Assembly (NCBI GenBank): GCA_013399305.1
Contig: VXAI01000068.1
Coordinates: 3,522,500 to 3,586,499 of the forward strand
Length of the DNA stretch: 64,000 nt
Direction of reading: 5' to 3'
Source: Rostratula benghalensis
Lineage: Eukaryota > Chordata > Aves > Charadriiformes > Rostratulidae
Shown here: positions 23,369 to 36,635 of the stretch, piece by piece
Layout: each line of letters starts with the position of its first letter
Position numbering within the stretch: the first letter of the stretch is position 1
Notes under the pieces: model-generated
Database searches by the model: none
Seen by the model: the letters and a program-made list of their open reading frames with translations, nothing else
Told to the model about the DNA's origin: nothing
Translations under genes and position numbers: made by a program

Positions 23369-26300
23369 CATAATAATGAATACTAATCTCGTTCCTAAAT
23401 TTTATCACGTGTATGTTTGATAAGTGAGCCCCACCGACAGAAATAAGGTAGTAATTACTGATCCACCCACAATCTCTTTCATTTTAAGACTGTACCATGA
23501 GAATTAAAGTGTCTCTTGAGTAAAAGCTTTGGATACAACTTTAGACACGTTAGACTGCTGTCAGGTTTCTTTTCTGCTTCCCATTCCAGTTTGAAGGGCT
23601 GGCTCTTGTACGGCCTGACCTGATCACCGGGACAGGTCAGCCAGAATAGAACTTCAAATTGGGTTGGATGTATCTTGAATTTAATTAACTCCTGCTGTTT
23701 AGGCCACTTAGACCTCACTTTCTGAGCTGAATGGTTTACTCTTCCACTTTCATCTCTTCAGGAAGAGAAGCTGGGTCCAAAGACCAGTGAATTGAAAGGA
23801 CTTCAGGAAACTTTGTAGCCTGTTACAATAATAATAGGGGGAGGGACAGCAGAAACTACTCTTTGAGCAGATACACGCCAGGTGAGAGCAAACTCTCTAA
23901 AGCAGAGGGCAAGGCTTACTGGAGTGTTCCATTCCTCAACTTTTGTTCCTGGAGCTGGAGATGAATAAGGGCAGCTTCAGCTCGCTGCTCCACGTGCTGC
24001 TGAGACTTTCCAGAAGGGAGCAGAGGAAAGGGCTGAAGTGAATGACAAGCTCCCAGTTTAGTTAAGGTCCTCTTGATTTATCTTTGTTTTGTTCCTTACT
24101 AGAGTCACGACTCAACAAGCCTGTGTAACCAGTGGTGCTTTTAAAGTCTCAAACAGTAGAAGGCCGCCCTCCTGCGCCCAAATAAAAGGCTGTGTTGGAG
24201 CTTTAGAAGGGGTATTCATATGTATGTGGAGGACAAGACTTGCAGTTCACTCTAGCATTGACCTGTCATTTTAATGCTACCAGGTGTGTTTTGAGGGTGA
24301 CCATGACTGCCCTTGCAAGATATTATGTGCGACTGATGCAAAGAGAGGGCCATGTGTAGGATATATGCAGCTATTTGGTTCCCCAGAATGGACTGTTATC
24401 TTGAGATAACGTATTATCTTTGTTAATAAGCAGAGTAAAACCCACTGACCTGTCTCCCCAGGTTCCAAAGATCTACTCTGTGGTTGAAGTGATGATTCAG
24501 TTGCTCTACAGAAGCGGAGGTTTCTGATTCCTGTCCAACCATGCATCTTCATGAGATGGGTCAGGCCAGGGACAGACTTTCCCTTCATAATCAGGGCTAC
24601 TTTGGAGACATCATTCAAAATTTTCCACTTTCAAATGCAATTTTCAGCGTCTGTATTCCCAACCAAGACGAGGTTTAGCCTTGGATAGAGCCTGAATGTT
24701 CTCATCCACCTAGAGGGGTTAGAGGGGTTAGTTCCATGTTTGACTGAGCCCATACAAGCTGATAATTCATTTTAAGGCATGGTGTTCCTTCCCAGTGAAT
24801 AAATAGATGCCTACATTGTACCTTCACCATTAGGTGAGAATTTTTCCTTTTTCGTAGATCTTTTTTATGTATTTTGTGTGATTTTTGTGACACATTTTGT
24901 GCCATATTTCTTTTTTTTTTTTTTTCAGAATAAAGGGTTCAATAGTCAATAAAAGTACAGAAAATTAGTGTCTGCAGCTGAGCTCTCAAGGGCAATAACA
25001 TAATAGCAAATGTGTGGGTGAAAGGGAAAAAGATTTGATTATGCATCTCTAAACCATTATGACAGACAGCAGCGAGAAAATGTTTTTAACCTATGAAACT
25101 TAATTAAATTTTATCTTCCACTATAAAATACTCTGGCCATGATCCAAGAAGGATTTGAGCATGAATGCCACCTTCCTCAGTCCCTGGCTTCTCCAGTGGT
25201 TTGCACGACCCTGTGTTAAGCGTTTTGGCTCCCTAAGCACATCGTGAGAAGGGCTTGGAAGAATGAGGCTGTAATTTGAACACCGCTTTCAAGTCTTGTG
25301 CTGGTTTGAGCAGCTCTGTTGATAGTCTTCATTCCTGCCTCTCTCTCTGTCACCTATCTGCATTGGCTTCTGACAAGGTCTATAATGTGGCTATACGAAG
25401 TGTGGGATTTCTTGGTGAGGTGATGGGGGCATGACAGAGCCTCTGAAACCAGCACTGCCTCTTGAAGGCAAGCCTAAGCAGGGTTTTCTTCTTGCTTTCA
25501 TATGGAGCTGGAAAAGAAGACAAGGTGTTCTTCCTCATCAAAATGGCCTCCTAGCATTATGAAAATATTTTACTTAAAATTAATAATTTACTTGGAACCA
25601 TCTTTAAACAAAACACAGAAGTGTTCTTGAAGAAGGAGCTGGACTCCCCTTCCCAACTATCAGGGAGACCTTCCTACCTCTGTGCTCTTCCTTCGGCACT
25701 CTGGCACATGGTGTCTTTTCTACTAAGTGGAACAGCTTAAGGGGGGGATACAAGGATATTGAAGCTAAAAAATAAAGTACTGTGGAATTTGGGTGAAGTA
25801 GAAACTAACATTGTAGCTGTATAATTTTGGTGTTATGCCCCTGCATTCTACCTGACTCCTGCTTTGGATGAGTAACTGTTACAACAGTAAATTCTTTTGT
25901 TTGTTGTTAAAAATGTAGCTGTAAACTCAGTTTATCAGCAGTATTTTTCTAGTCAAGGGCAGTTTTTAGGAAGAAATCATGAATTTTTAGAATCATTTAA
26001 AAGCCTGTGATTCAAACGTTGGTCTGAGCGACCTTTAGGTGAAATATTGCTGTGATGATGGACTATTTATATAATTTGGGGGCCAAATATCCTCCTTTTT
26101 TAGCAATTTACTAAAATCTTCCATCTATGAGTGTGCAATGTCTGTTTAGGTCTCACCCCTTCCACATGTTTTGCATTTGACTGGTGGTGTCTATTTCTAG
26201 TGATTTCATAATAACATAGATGCGGGGAATAGCAGGCAAAAATGAATGATTTATTTTTCTGATGGAATTCCCATGCCACAGCAGGTTGTGGGTAGGAAAC

Positions 26301-28944
26301 CAAAAGTGTTGATGAGGGGTATTTCAGTCTTAATGGAAGGAGATTTAGGCTCAACATCTAAATATGATAATGCTTTGTTATGTAGTCCATCCTCCTGATA
26401 GCCAATGTTATATTAGAGCTCTGGATAGTGGTAAAAGAAGCCCTCGGGAATGCCTCCTTGCATGAGACAAACATCATATTACAGAAATAAAAGACAAGAA
26501 TAGATACTCTGATATAAATTAGAGCAGATGGGAACTGACTAGGCTTAACTGTGTTCTCTTAACATTATAAATATCTAAAGTTATTTTTTCTAGTTGTTGT
26601 GTGATCATTGAAGCTGTTTAATGACAATGTGCTTGTGTAGGCATAGTATCTTAAATGATTAGGTGTTGTACCCCAAATGACTAAGCATACGAAATTTTAT
26701 CTTTTCTTTCAGTTCTGTTATTTAGGCAGAGTGTGAGAAATCAGTTAAACGTTCCTGTAGGATGCTCAGAGAAAAATGTTTGCCACCTCCTATGTTACCT
26801 ACCTAATAATATAGTAGAAGAACCTAAACAATGTCTGTCATTGAAAAAAAGGTGTGTGGAGGCAGCCTACTCACAGTATACCAACTCTACGTTTCCTTGA
26901 ATTTTGGGATTATAAGATTTCCTGTGCAAAATCGCATTTTCCACAAAATGATACTTCTACATTTTTTCCTTCCCTGTGAGACACCCAGACAAGCTAGTGA
27001 AAATGTAAATGAAATAATGGTGCAGCAATTGTATCATGTGATTTGTCAAGGACATGTCAAGGCTACTTCTTTCATCTGAATTTGAATTAGTTTCACTGCA
27101 AAATCCACACTAAGTACATCGTCAGCCACAATGTTTCATATGTTTTCTGGTTGATGGGTAAGACCCATTATCCTCAGTTTATACCCATGCCCAGGGAGGA
27201 GCTGAACTTAATCTCAACAGTGAATCAGCAACATAGCACGATCCAGAACAAAATTTTTTTGTGCCTTAAGGTTCTTCATTTAGATACAGTTTTTGAAGCT
27301 TTTCCAAAGCTCTGAGATGCCTCTACCATTAGTGCTGTAGCAAGTGTACCACTGAGATGGTCTCTGCAATACAGAGTATTGTACTTTTTAGGTAATTTAA
27401 CTGCTGAGTGAACAGCAATGTTGCAGTAGAGAAGGAAAAGTTTAAAGGCATTAATGAAAAATAGAAAAAATGTCTGCTAAATGTGGAATTTTCTGTAAAT
27501 CTCAAGCCCCACTGAAATTCTGCCATGTATGAGCAGGGCACATAGCACTTAAAAGAAGTTATTCTTAAAATAATTTTTTGTCTGACAAAAGTAGGTTCTG
27601 AAGTACATTCCAAGGCCAGTTCAGAAAAAAGGAGAATAACATGAAAACTGTATTACAAAAATCTGATGTAACTTGTGCTCTGCATTAGAATGAAATATCT
27701 GATGGATATTTGTAATGAATGTAATTGGAAATCTAAACTACACAGGAATTTTTGATAGATGAAACATGGAGAAGTCCCGCAACTTAATGCCATTAGGAGG
27801 AACATTTTCCAGAAAACCAGGATTTTAAAAAAACAAGTTATGAGAATTTTTGCTACAGCAATTGCAAGTAACAGCATCAAAGGACTGGCAGAGCAGATGA
27901 ACTCATGGGTATCTCCTTTGATTTGAAATATTAAATACATGTGAGAAAAGCATTATTTCCCATACAGGGGATGAAATAGAGGAAACTGTGTCTGATGCTG
28001 AGCATGTTTATTTAATGCTACATACTTGGCTGTACTAGGGGTCTCAAAAGAAATGGTCAGAGCTTTTAGAAGATAAATCACCTGTAGTTTGTGCGGTTTT
28101 ATTCCTTTGGGAAACAACTTCTGCTTTGGTTACATATATCATACAAGGTGTCACTGAAAAGTAAAATGTGATTTTCATGATTCAAAAGTTACTAAGGTTT
28201 CTATGTATGACCATTATAGATAAAAAAGTGTGTTTAATTGAATTTTCCATGGAATTTTAGAAAGAGCATGTAGTGGGTAAAGCAAAACAAAATTGTCCAG
28301 GTCCAGTATTAGATACAAGCGCTTAAACATCACAAACACTTGTATCACTTGTTTGTGAATTCAAGGGGAGGTGATGCCTTGGAAAAATTATGATTGGGCT
28401 GAATGCGAGTTGTGAACTTTTTTTCTTTTTGTCATTTCTGTTTCCTAAGCTGTTTATTGCTTCTCTTGGCTGTGTTGTTCTGGAAATGCTCTCCCAGGAA
28501 TGCTAGGTGCATTTTTCTTTTCAGGTGACAGAGGTGCAGATTGTAACCCTGGGATAACATCAGGAGTAATGATAGCAACAGGTACATTTGCAAGCATACC
28601 TCAACTTCCAACAAGTTTTGTTTAGCATCAGGTAGTCAGCTAAAGATGGAACAAGAGCACATTAGGTTTAATTTAATATCTTGGTTTCTGAATTGAAAGG
28701 TTCAGAAGAGGTTTTAGATGAAACAAAGCTTTCTGCCTTTTAAGGTTTGCATTTGATTCACATCAGACAGTACCAAATTTTATTGTTGCTTACTTTAGAG
28801 ACAGCATAGCTAGATGTATTTTTCTGTTCAAGCAAAAGCACAAACTGATGGAACTGCATAAAAAATGCAAATAGTCTATTTTTATAGGTCTGCCATTGAT
28901 ATACTGAAGTCAGTCTCTGTGAGTTAAGTTGTTCTGCATAAAGC
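23369..28944. other. Unique non-coding sequence
   Basis: No recognised gene or transposon. The minus-strand frame 24618-24277 (113 codons) lacks any known domain. Simple features are TAGAGGGGT repeated twice (24711-24728) and a T15 run (24911-24925). Frames at 27329-27613 and 27653-27940 (minus) are hydrophobic or AT-driven and are treated as chance. Confidence 0.55.
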
Positions 28945-29420
28945 ATGGCAAGAGCACAGCAAATAAATGCAACAAGCAATGGAAGAACAGCTGTTGCAGA
29001 AGATGGATGTTTTGCTGTAATGATGTTGCTAAGATTATTAATTTATTTAATAGAATTCAGAAAGGATTCATCTGTTAGCTGTCATGATTTTATCACTGGG
29101 AGTCTGCAGGTTGCCATAGGCTATAGGCATGCTGTTTGCCTGTTAACAACATCCAAGGGGGGTCAACTGACAAATAGCTTTGTTTATTACCATTTGGTTT
29201 ATAGTTCAGGACTCATTTGGAATGTCCCAGCTAACATTTGGTCCCTCAGTTTCCTAATATTGCTGACACCAGCTGTAACAGCAGCTTTTATCTCCTGGAA
29301 AATCTTTCTTCCTTTGATGAGCTTGTTCCCATAATTGGTCAGGTTGCTTTTTTCCTCCCTAGATATTATTAATATTGGTATTGCAGGGGTACCTGCAGGC
29401 CAGTTAGAAAACATGACTGT
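28945..29420. promoter_or_regulatory. Candidate conserved non-coding element
   Basis: A block with balanced composition, no simple repeats and motifs such as GATTATTAATTTATTTAATA, TTTGTTTATTACC (forkhead-like) and GCAGGTTGCCATAGGCTATA. A 129-codon plus-strand frame (28945-29334) runs through it, but its peptide has no domain I know, no preceding acceptor was identified, and a minus-strand frame (29414-29199) overlaps its end. I favour a non-coding conserved element, though an unrecognised exon is not excluded. Confidence 0.27.
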
Positions 29421-29874
29421 TTAAGATGATTCAACAGACAGATAAAAACAGCACATGCAAGGGAAGGAAGGTAACAGTGAGATAATAGCAGTTAATGTAA
29501 TAAGCCATTTGCTTCTAGTCACTATTAAGTAGTTTAATAAGAAGAACTTGTTATCAAAAAATTTGAGAAAGATTTTATGACATTTTTTCTTAAATATTAG
29601 GTGAAGTTTATAGGATGCCATGGTTTTGCTTGCTGCTCTGATTTTGTTCCTTAGGCTTTCGCTTTCAATGCCATGTAGTAAACTCAACTTTTCCCAGCAT
29701 TAACAACATCTGTGTTAAAGTACAGCGGTATCATTTGAAGGCAAAGAGGTGAAGGTCAGTGATTTATCCTGCATGTGATAGCATTCATATAACTTCAGGC
29801 ACCAGCAGTTATTGATTGTAATCTGGGGCTGTAATTCAAGTGGTCTGACTGAATATGAGAGGAGATAATGGTTG

Positions 29875-29890
29875 TTATTATTATTATTAT
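29875..29890. repeat. (TTA)5 trinucleotide microsatellite
   Basis: Five TTA units plus one base between GTTG and AGAGG. Short and probably only weakly polymorphic. Confidence 0.9.
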
Positions 29891-31683
29891 AGAGGAAAAA
29901 ATATCAGTAACTTACCACATACTTATGATTCCCTCATCATCTGAAAACAGTATGAACCAACACTCTCTGATTTTATTTCTGAGAAGCAAGCTAATGGAAA
30001 AAATATGGTAGTTTCCCTTTTTTTTTTTTGGTGAAAAAATGCCCCGAATATTCATCCTTTACCTATCCTATCAGAAATCTGACATAGCTTTAGAAAATAA
30101 TTTTAATTTCAAGTGATTTGTTTGTAAATTGTCTAAGGAGGAATGTAAATAGCATAGCAATCCAGGCTATATCATCAGGATCAATTTTGTATTGAAACTA
30201 AGGCAGATAACCCAGTTGAATTCTCTCTGTACTTCTTAAAATACGGCACAGTGATTCATGAAACTAAAGAAAAAACACAGATTACTGGAACTACGCATAT
30301 GTAAACACTTGGCAAATAAGGAAGAGAATGGAGCCCAAGTTGGCAAATTGATGAAAGAAAAACTAAGAAAGTGGGAGAGCTGGAAAAAACCCAAACCTAG
30401 CAGCTTCATATTTGGAAAAAGGAAACATTTTAAGCAGTGTTTCTAAATCTCATCTTCATATCCTTACAAGGTTCAAACACGTCCTAAACCCCAAGACCAA
30501 GCTGAATAATGCAAGCTCTATAACTTGAACTTGCATTATTGGGCTGCTCTGCTAATATCCTTGTCATTGCTCACCTTGTCTTCCATGTTCCCATGTTCAC
30601 TGCCAATCAAATAGCACAAAACTCTGACAAAGGAATTTATTACTTCTCAGACTTACATATTGCAAACAAGGGAAAGGAATGCAGCAGAATTTTAAAAGTG
30701 CGGTGAAGTGACAAGTACTGTGTCAGCCTGAAAAATAGCTGTACCCACAAAAAATGAATCAGTGCTCAAATGACCTCCTGTTGCTTTGCTTTGAACAGTG
30801 GAGCAGAATCAGCCAGTCTTTTCTTGAAACTCATTGAAGGTGCTTGACCAGTCAGGTGGTCCTGTCCCAGTGGTTCATGTGGTAATCGCTAGCTTCATCT
30901 GCATAATTATTAAGTGCAAAGAGTTCATTATTGATCAGTGCTGCTCTTGTGAGATATGAGACCCACGAGTTTTAAGTCTTTGGTATTTTTGCACTGGCAA
31001 CTCTGTTTAACACTGGGGGACAGGAAGAGGATGGTCTTTTGTCATCTCATTGCTTATTTCAGCAAAGCATAGACCCAGGTTTCTGGAGACCCCTAAACAT
31101 ATGAAGGTAGCCTTGCAGAGAGCGGCAGCCAGTCTGTCAGTAAGTTCAAAGAACTTAATTTAGCCATTCAAAGCTATTATCACATTGAAGAAATAAATGT
31201 ACTAAAGCAATGGTACCATATGCTACAATATTTTTACTCTTACTTGTTTGAGTAAACGGATTTTCCATATAAATATTGTGTGGACACTAATTCCATTACT
31301 AAAATACAATCTGCATATTTTTTCAGACTCACATACTTTTTTCCAGTGCTGCATTGCCCCTTTTAGAGCAGGCCAGTGAGGAAATATGACTGGGTTGGCT
31401 GAAACTTTTTCTGCTTTTACCTTCTTCATCTCTTCTAAAGCACTTTGCATTTATTGGGTAACTTAAGCTTTTTTTTTTCCCCTCTCTTAAAAAATTAAAG
31501 TAAAGTTGAAAAATCAGTTAAAATGAATCAGTTGAAATGACTGGGGGAAAATGCCACACTGATTAATGCAGTAAGAAGCATGGTACACATATCAATGTAA
31601 ATTGTATTTTAGAGGATTTTCCATAAGATGACATATATGTATGTGATAGCCTTATCTTTCCAATTTTATACATAAACATACAA

Positions 31684-31701
31684 AAATGTGGATCCACATT
31701 T
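31684..31701. repeat. Perfect 18-bp palindrome
   Basis: AAATGTGGATCCACATTT is its own reverse complement across all 18 bases, with GGATCC at the centre. It could extrude as a small cruciform or bind a dimeric protein. No known factor is assigned, and a chance origin cannot be excluded. Confidence 0.9.
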
Positions 31702-32460
31702 CACTATTTTATCTTTTTCTATGAAATAGGAGTATTCTCTACAAGTGATACAGAATACCTGACAGTTATTAATATATATTGGATTTATAAACATTTTCTA
31801 AGGGATATATGAAACTCAGAACAGCTAATACATAAAGGTTTAGGAGCCAATATAGTCCCTTTTCTGCCTTTTAAAAAGGGAGATTTGGAAAGCCCTTTGA
31901 ACTTCTGGAATATTGGGGTAATCTTTAAAAGAACAATGGGAGAGAATTCAGCACTTGTGATATTGGGAGATGTAGGACTATAACTTAAACCTGGTGTGGT
32001 GCAGGTGGATGCAATCAGGTCCACACACGAATTTCTGGTGGTGCCCTTCAGGCCGTGTTTCTTATTGCAACCTGAGTCTTCCTGAATATGAAAAAATGTC
32101 TCTATTTTGTCATGTATTTGGTATAATAACCTAAATATATAAATTCATTAAATCCTACTCTGAATTGTCCAAAACATCATGGATGTTTATGTTCCATGTT
32201 TCACTTTGGCTTATTTCTGCTTGTGATGCTACAAGAAGATCTAGAGAGAAAAAAATTATGTCATCAAACCAGGACATCAATAGTATCAGTCTTCCATTTG
32301 TTTGGTCTTCAAGATCATCTAGATTCACAAAAAAACCTTTTACAGTGTTATTATTTTGTTAAGGACAATAGAAAAAGGCATATCTGCATAAATTTCATCT
32401 ATTATGTAATACAGCAAAGCCTAATTTAAGTGTTAATCATGTTTTAGTATTATTTGTAAC

Positions 32461-32479
32461 ATTTTGTCTGAGACAAAAT
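32461..32479. repeat. Inverted repeat, 9-bp arms, 1-base centre
   Basis: ATTTTGTCT-G-AGACAAAAT has perfect arms. It resembles a paired GTCT/AGAC (SMAD half-site) arrangement. It lies at the start of a stretch (32440-32760) that is free of repeats and has ordinary enhancer-like texture. Function is inferred and weak. Confidence 0.85.
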
Positions 32480-35400
32480 AAAGAATATTGTCTCATTAAG
32501 AAATCTGTCAGTATTACTGTGACAGTAATCACATTTTCATTCTATTTTCGTAACCAAAGATTCAAAGCAGCCTGAGAAATATTCATTACTGATACAGGCT
32601 TGAACATGCAAGTGAATAGCTGTATCAGCACTGTCATATATAATTTCAGCAACACTATCAAACACAAGAGAAGTTTAGCTAACTGCAGGATAAAAACAAT
32701 GGGCTGCTGGATAAGATTAATGCAAATGCTTCCTTAGAAGAAAATAAGCATCTTGGAAACAACAAAACAAAGCAAATGGTAATTTTTTATGAAAGTAGTA
32801 AATGCTGCTGTTTTATTGTTTTCTATTGATAAATTATTTCCTGAAGGAATGCACCTTACTGGATTTTAGAGATATAGTTTTATATACATTTGCTCTGAAG
32901 GGGAAAAAAAAACAAAAATTCAATAATTTTGTTACACTTTATTTGTTTAAAATCAAATGTGGATTCTGTCTTTATTTCTGTTATTTCTATGGAACTTTTT
33001 GCAATTCTTAGGTGAAAACTCTCAAACGTTTGCCTACAGTAGAAGGTCCTCAGTGAGAAACTTTTTGCATTCTTCTGCCTCCTCCTGTGCCTTTTTGTAC
33101 CTAAACTTCACCATCCACAATGTTTTTGTTTTCCCAATTCTGTGCTCCTGGCTTGAGGAATAAGCAATAATCCGCTATGCTACTTTTGGATTTTGTTTTT
33201 CCTCATATATTCTTTTTATGCTTATGTTCCTAATTCTTATTAATTTGCAAAATATTTGCTTTAAAGTTCCCTGCCCCAATTTCCTTGATGTAAAATGGAA
33301 ACTGAGAGCATGATGTTGCTCTGTTTATAGGGAATAGTTGGTTGCTCACATCCTATTGCATTACTTCTTCTAACTATGGTACATAGAAATCCATTTTTAT
33401 GTGAATAGAGAATAGTTTTATTCAGTTAAAAATGGAAATTTATTAATTGTGATCATGCAAAAGCTAAGTGTTTATATCTGCTGGGACTAACTTGATCTCC
33501 TGGGGTCTGGGCTGCATTTGAAAGTAATCCTGATTACTTATAAACAGAGAAGGCCATTGCACATGAGCTCTGAAAACTCAGAGCTTTATTTTATTTTTAT
33601 TTTCTTGAAAGTGTCAGCTTTGAGACATGCATATGTGTATGTGTGTGTATATATATAAGTATATTGTTGCTTGTATTTCCTTTTTATGACTTCCATCTTG
33701 AATGCAACAGAGCATGATCCTTATAAAGTTTTGTTGTTTTTGACCACACAATAAGTGCTTTTAAAGTAATTTGTCTTCTTTTCATCCACTTTCATCAATT
33801 TAGGTGACCTTGTTCATCTTCCCCTCATCATCCCTTTTGGTCTGATAGCATCAGCAGTTAGGTGATGAGCAGTTGGTTAAACATGTAACAAAGTCTACCT
33901 TTACCTTGTGTTAATTACAGAAAATGAGGCAGAAGCTACAGTCCTGGCTGTAAAAATCTATTTTTATCCATTAGTGAAGGTCAGACTTCAAAGGGAGTAG
34001 AGGTTTTGCCACTTCAGGAAAAGAAATATGATGCTCCAGGATATTAAATCTCTGTGGTATGCTCTGTGGCAAAGATGTAGAATGGTCCAAGACTTTGAAC
34101 TGAGAAGCATAATGCAGGAGTGACCAGAGTTGCCTGTAAGAATGTAGGGAAGGATACGGCTGCCCTGGGAGGGTAGGACCCAGCACTCTGAGTTGTGCCA
34201 ACAGAACCTGGTGAGATGTGGTGATCAGCTTGATTTGGCTTAGGCAATGAGAAAGGTTAAGGGAGACTTTGTTTTCTCTTCTGCAGTACCTCCATGTTTG
34301 GGGTTTTTTGCTGGTTTTCCATTTTCTTTATTAACCTAGAAGCAGAAATTAGCCAATTGAAGTTAGAAACACTAACTTCAGGTTAATTGTAAAATTAGCA
34401 GGTGCTGTGGAGTTGGAAAGAGAAAGAATGAGTACTATTCTTTTAATTTACATACCCAAAGGATCCAATGGATGCGCAAGAAAGAAAGTAAAATTTATCA
34501 CCACTTGCCACCCATTCAGGGTTGCATGTTTGTAGTTAAACAACTCTAATATAAAACTGATGGTGACTTAAAACTATGATTTGAATCACATTTGCCTCTG
34601 GGCCCACCTCCCATCAGCTTAAACAAATGGAAAGAATTTTAATGCTGCTGTAATCAACATTTGACTCCATATTGCTGAAAACCAGCAACACTTCTGCTGT
34701 GGCTCTCCCTTTTCCTGAATTTGTGATGAGAAAGGTGGGAAGTGGGAATGGCAGCACTACAGCAGCTCATTTATACATTATGCATTCTGAAGTGTGCTGG
34801 AACTTTGGCATATTGTTCCACCTTTGTGGGGATATTTTTGTCACAGAAGAATTTAACCTTGGTTAAATTGCATTGTTGGAATTCTCTAAAGTGCCTGAAA
34901 GGCAGAAACCCAGTGTTTTGTGTTGGAATTAGTAAGCAAAGGAGTTGGAATGGATAGTACTATATTTTTAAAACCTGAGTCTAAACATAGCTTTGTAAAA
35001 AGTAGTTCAGAAAATTTTCTGTGATTTTGAAAATAAATTTTTTTCCTGATGTGATATTGTTCCAAGTAAAGCTTTGCTGTCTCTTCCATTGTCCACAGTG
35101 ATGCAATCCAACATAGAGTATTGGGAATATGAGTGAGAGGAGTATTGTTTTCTAAATCGTATTTGTCACTGTCCAAGATCATCTTGATGAGCGTAGCTAT
35201 ACCCGTTTCTGTAAATCTGCTATACAAGCTAAAACTACGGCTCTGATTTATTAACCTTGGGATCAACCATGTTTTACTTTGGACTGCAGTCATTTTTTAG
35301 GATTTTTTGCTTTAAAGCACAACACGTTGGTATGTCCTGATTGTAACCTTGTCTGGCAAAAAGCAATTACAACACGTTCGTGCTTTTCGTTCTGCAGTTG

Positions 35401-36635
35401 TCACCGGGGTCCGATGTGATGTCATGTCATTAGCAGCTGATTGCACAGCCTAAAGACCTGGTGGTCTTCCAACAGAGCATGCACAAATTTTCTACGACAC
35501 TCCATTTCTCTGCTGTTTTCCATCTGGGGTCTTAGTCTTCTGTGATTTCAAGGGTTTTGTCTCAATATTTAATGATAGTTACAGTAAATAGGAAGACAAA
35601 CTTGTGATACTCATGCTTGTTACTGAAGAAATGGTGCAGATTCACAAGTGTGTACATTTAAGTGTACCTAACAAGCTGATATTTAGAACTGCTGATAAAG
35701 ATTGATCTGCTTTTGTCCTTTAAATACATTTTTCATGGTGGCTGTAGTTCCACTTCTATTACAAACACTCAAAGTATTCAATTTAAACAGGTGGTGTGGG
35801 AAGCAGACGTGGTGATGTGGGCTTAGCAAAACCCAGCCTTGACATACTGGAGATATCATAAATTATATTGTATGCTTTCTGCCTAGCTGTTCACAATCGC
35901 AAAAGTGTCCTGTGTCCTAGGCTAAAATAGATATTACAGGACCCTGTAAACAATGAAATATAAGAAACTGTTATGAGCAGTACTCAAATAGTGACCCTGA
36001 ACAGATCATCCTATATAACGATTGTATTTAGAAAGGTATGAAAAAAAGGCAGGAGGGATTATGAGACAGAATCAGCTGGAGTGGTTTTGATATGAAAAGC
36101 TTCACTTCTTTGAGTTACATTGTTTTACTTTAGCACCAGTTTATTTTTCAGATGCTTGTTCCTAAAGTGTAGTAGGCACCAGACTCCATGAAGCAGCAGT
36201 TTTTATGTAATGTTCTCCATCTATCAGGTGGTCCCACACAAACTGCCTTGTCACATTTTACGTTACTTCCCAGCTTATTACTAATATATCCAGTAGGTGC
36301 TTTCTCAGTATTTATAGTTTTGTGGAAGTCACTGCACATGTGGAGGAAAGCCGTACCTCTGTTACTGAAATGCTGCATGTGATTAGGACTTGGAAGTATG
36401 AAATAAATGAGAGCCTCTTTTCAATTGCAGATGTGCTGCAGCTCTCAGGATGGGTCACTATGCAGGAAAAGACTCCACTTGTGCAGGAGATAATGGAAAA
36501 TCCATTCTTTTGGATCAGGAACTGGAAACTGCATGTTGTGCGCCTTCTACTGAAAGAAAATAATTGAGACCTCATTTATTCTACAGCAGCTGCGCTGAGT
36601 ATTAACAAATGGTTTTTCCTTGGATCTTCAGATGC
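32480..36635. other. Unique non-coding sequence
   Basis: No recognised gene. A TG/TA-rich degenerate microsatellite lies at 33626-33664. The minus-strand frame 35293-34886 (135 codons) has no known domain. Around 35310-35460 CpGs are more frequent, and ACAACACGTT occurs at 35319-35328 and 35369-35378, a 50-bp spacing. That patch could be a regulatory element. Confidence 0.5.
33626..33664. repeat. TG/TA degenerate microsatellite
   Basis: CATGCATATGTGTATGTGTG runs into TATATATATAAGTATAT, an alternating purine-pyrimidine tract with interruptions. Confidence 0.82.

Larger units (their letters stand above)
29421..32460. other. Unique non-coding sequence
   Basis: No recognised gene. It contains a (TTA)5 run at 29875-29890, a T run near 30019-30030 and an 18-bp perfect palindrome at 31684-31701. 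The lysine-rich frame at 30258-30446 has no family match. Confidence 0.55.

Noticed and set aside
24711..24731. TAGAGGGGT repeated, considered as interstitial telomeric repeat
   Set aside because: The unit is 9 bp with an extra AG, and only two copies are present. It is not a TTAGGG array.
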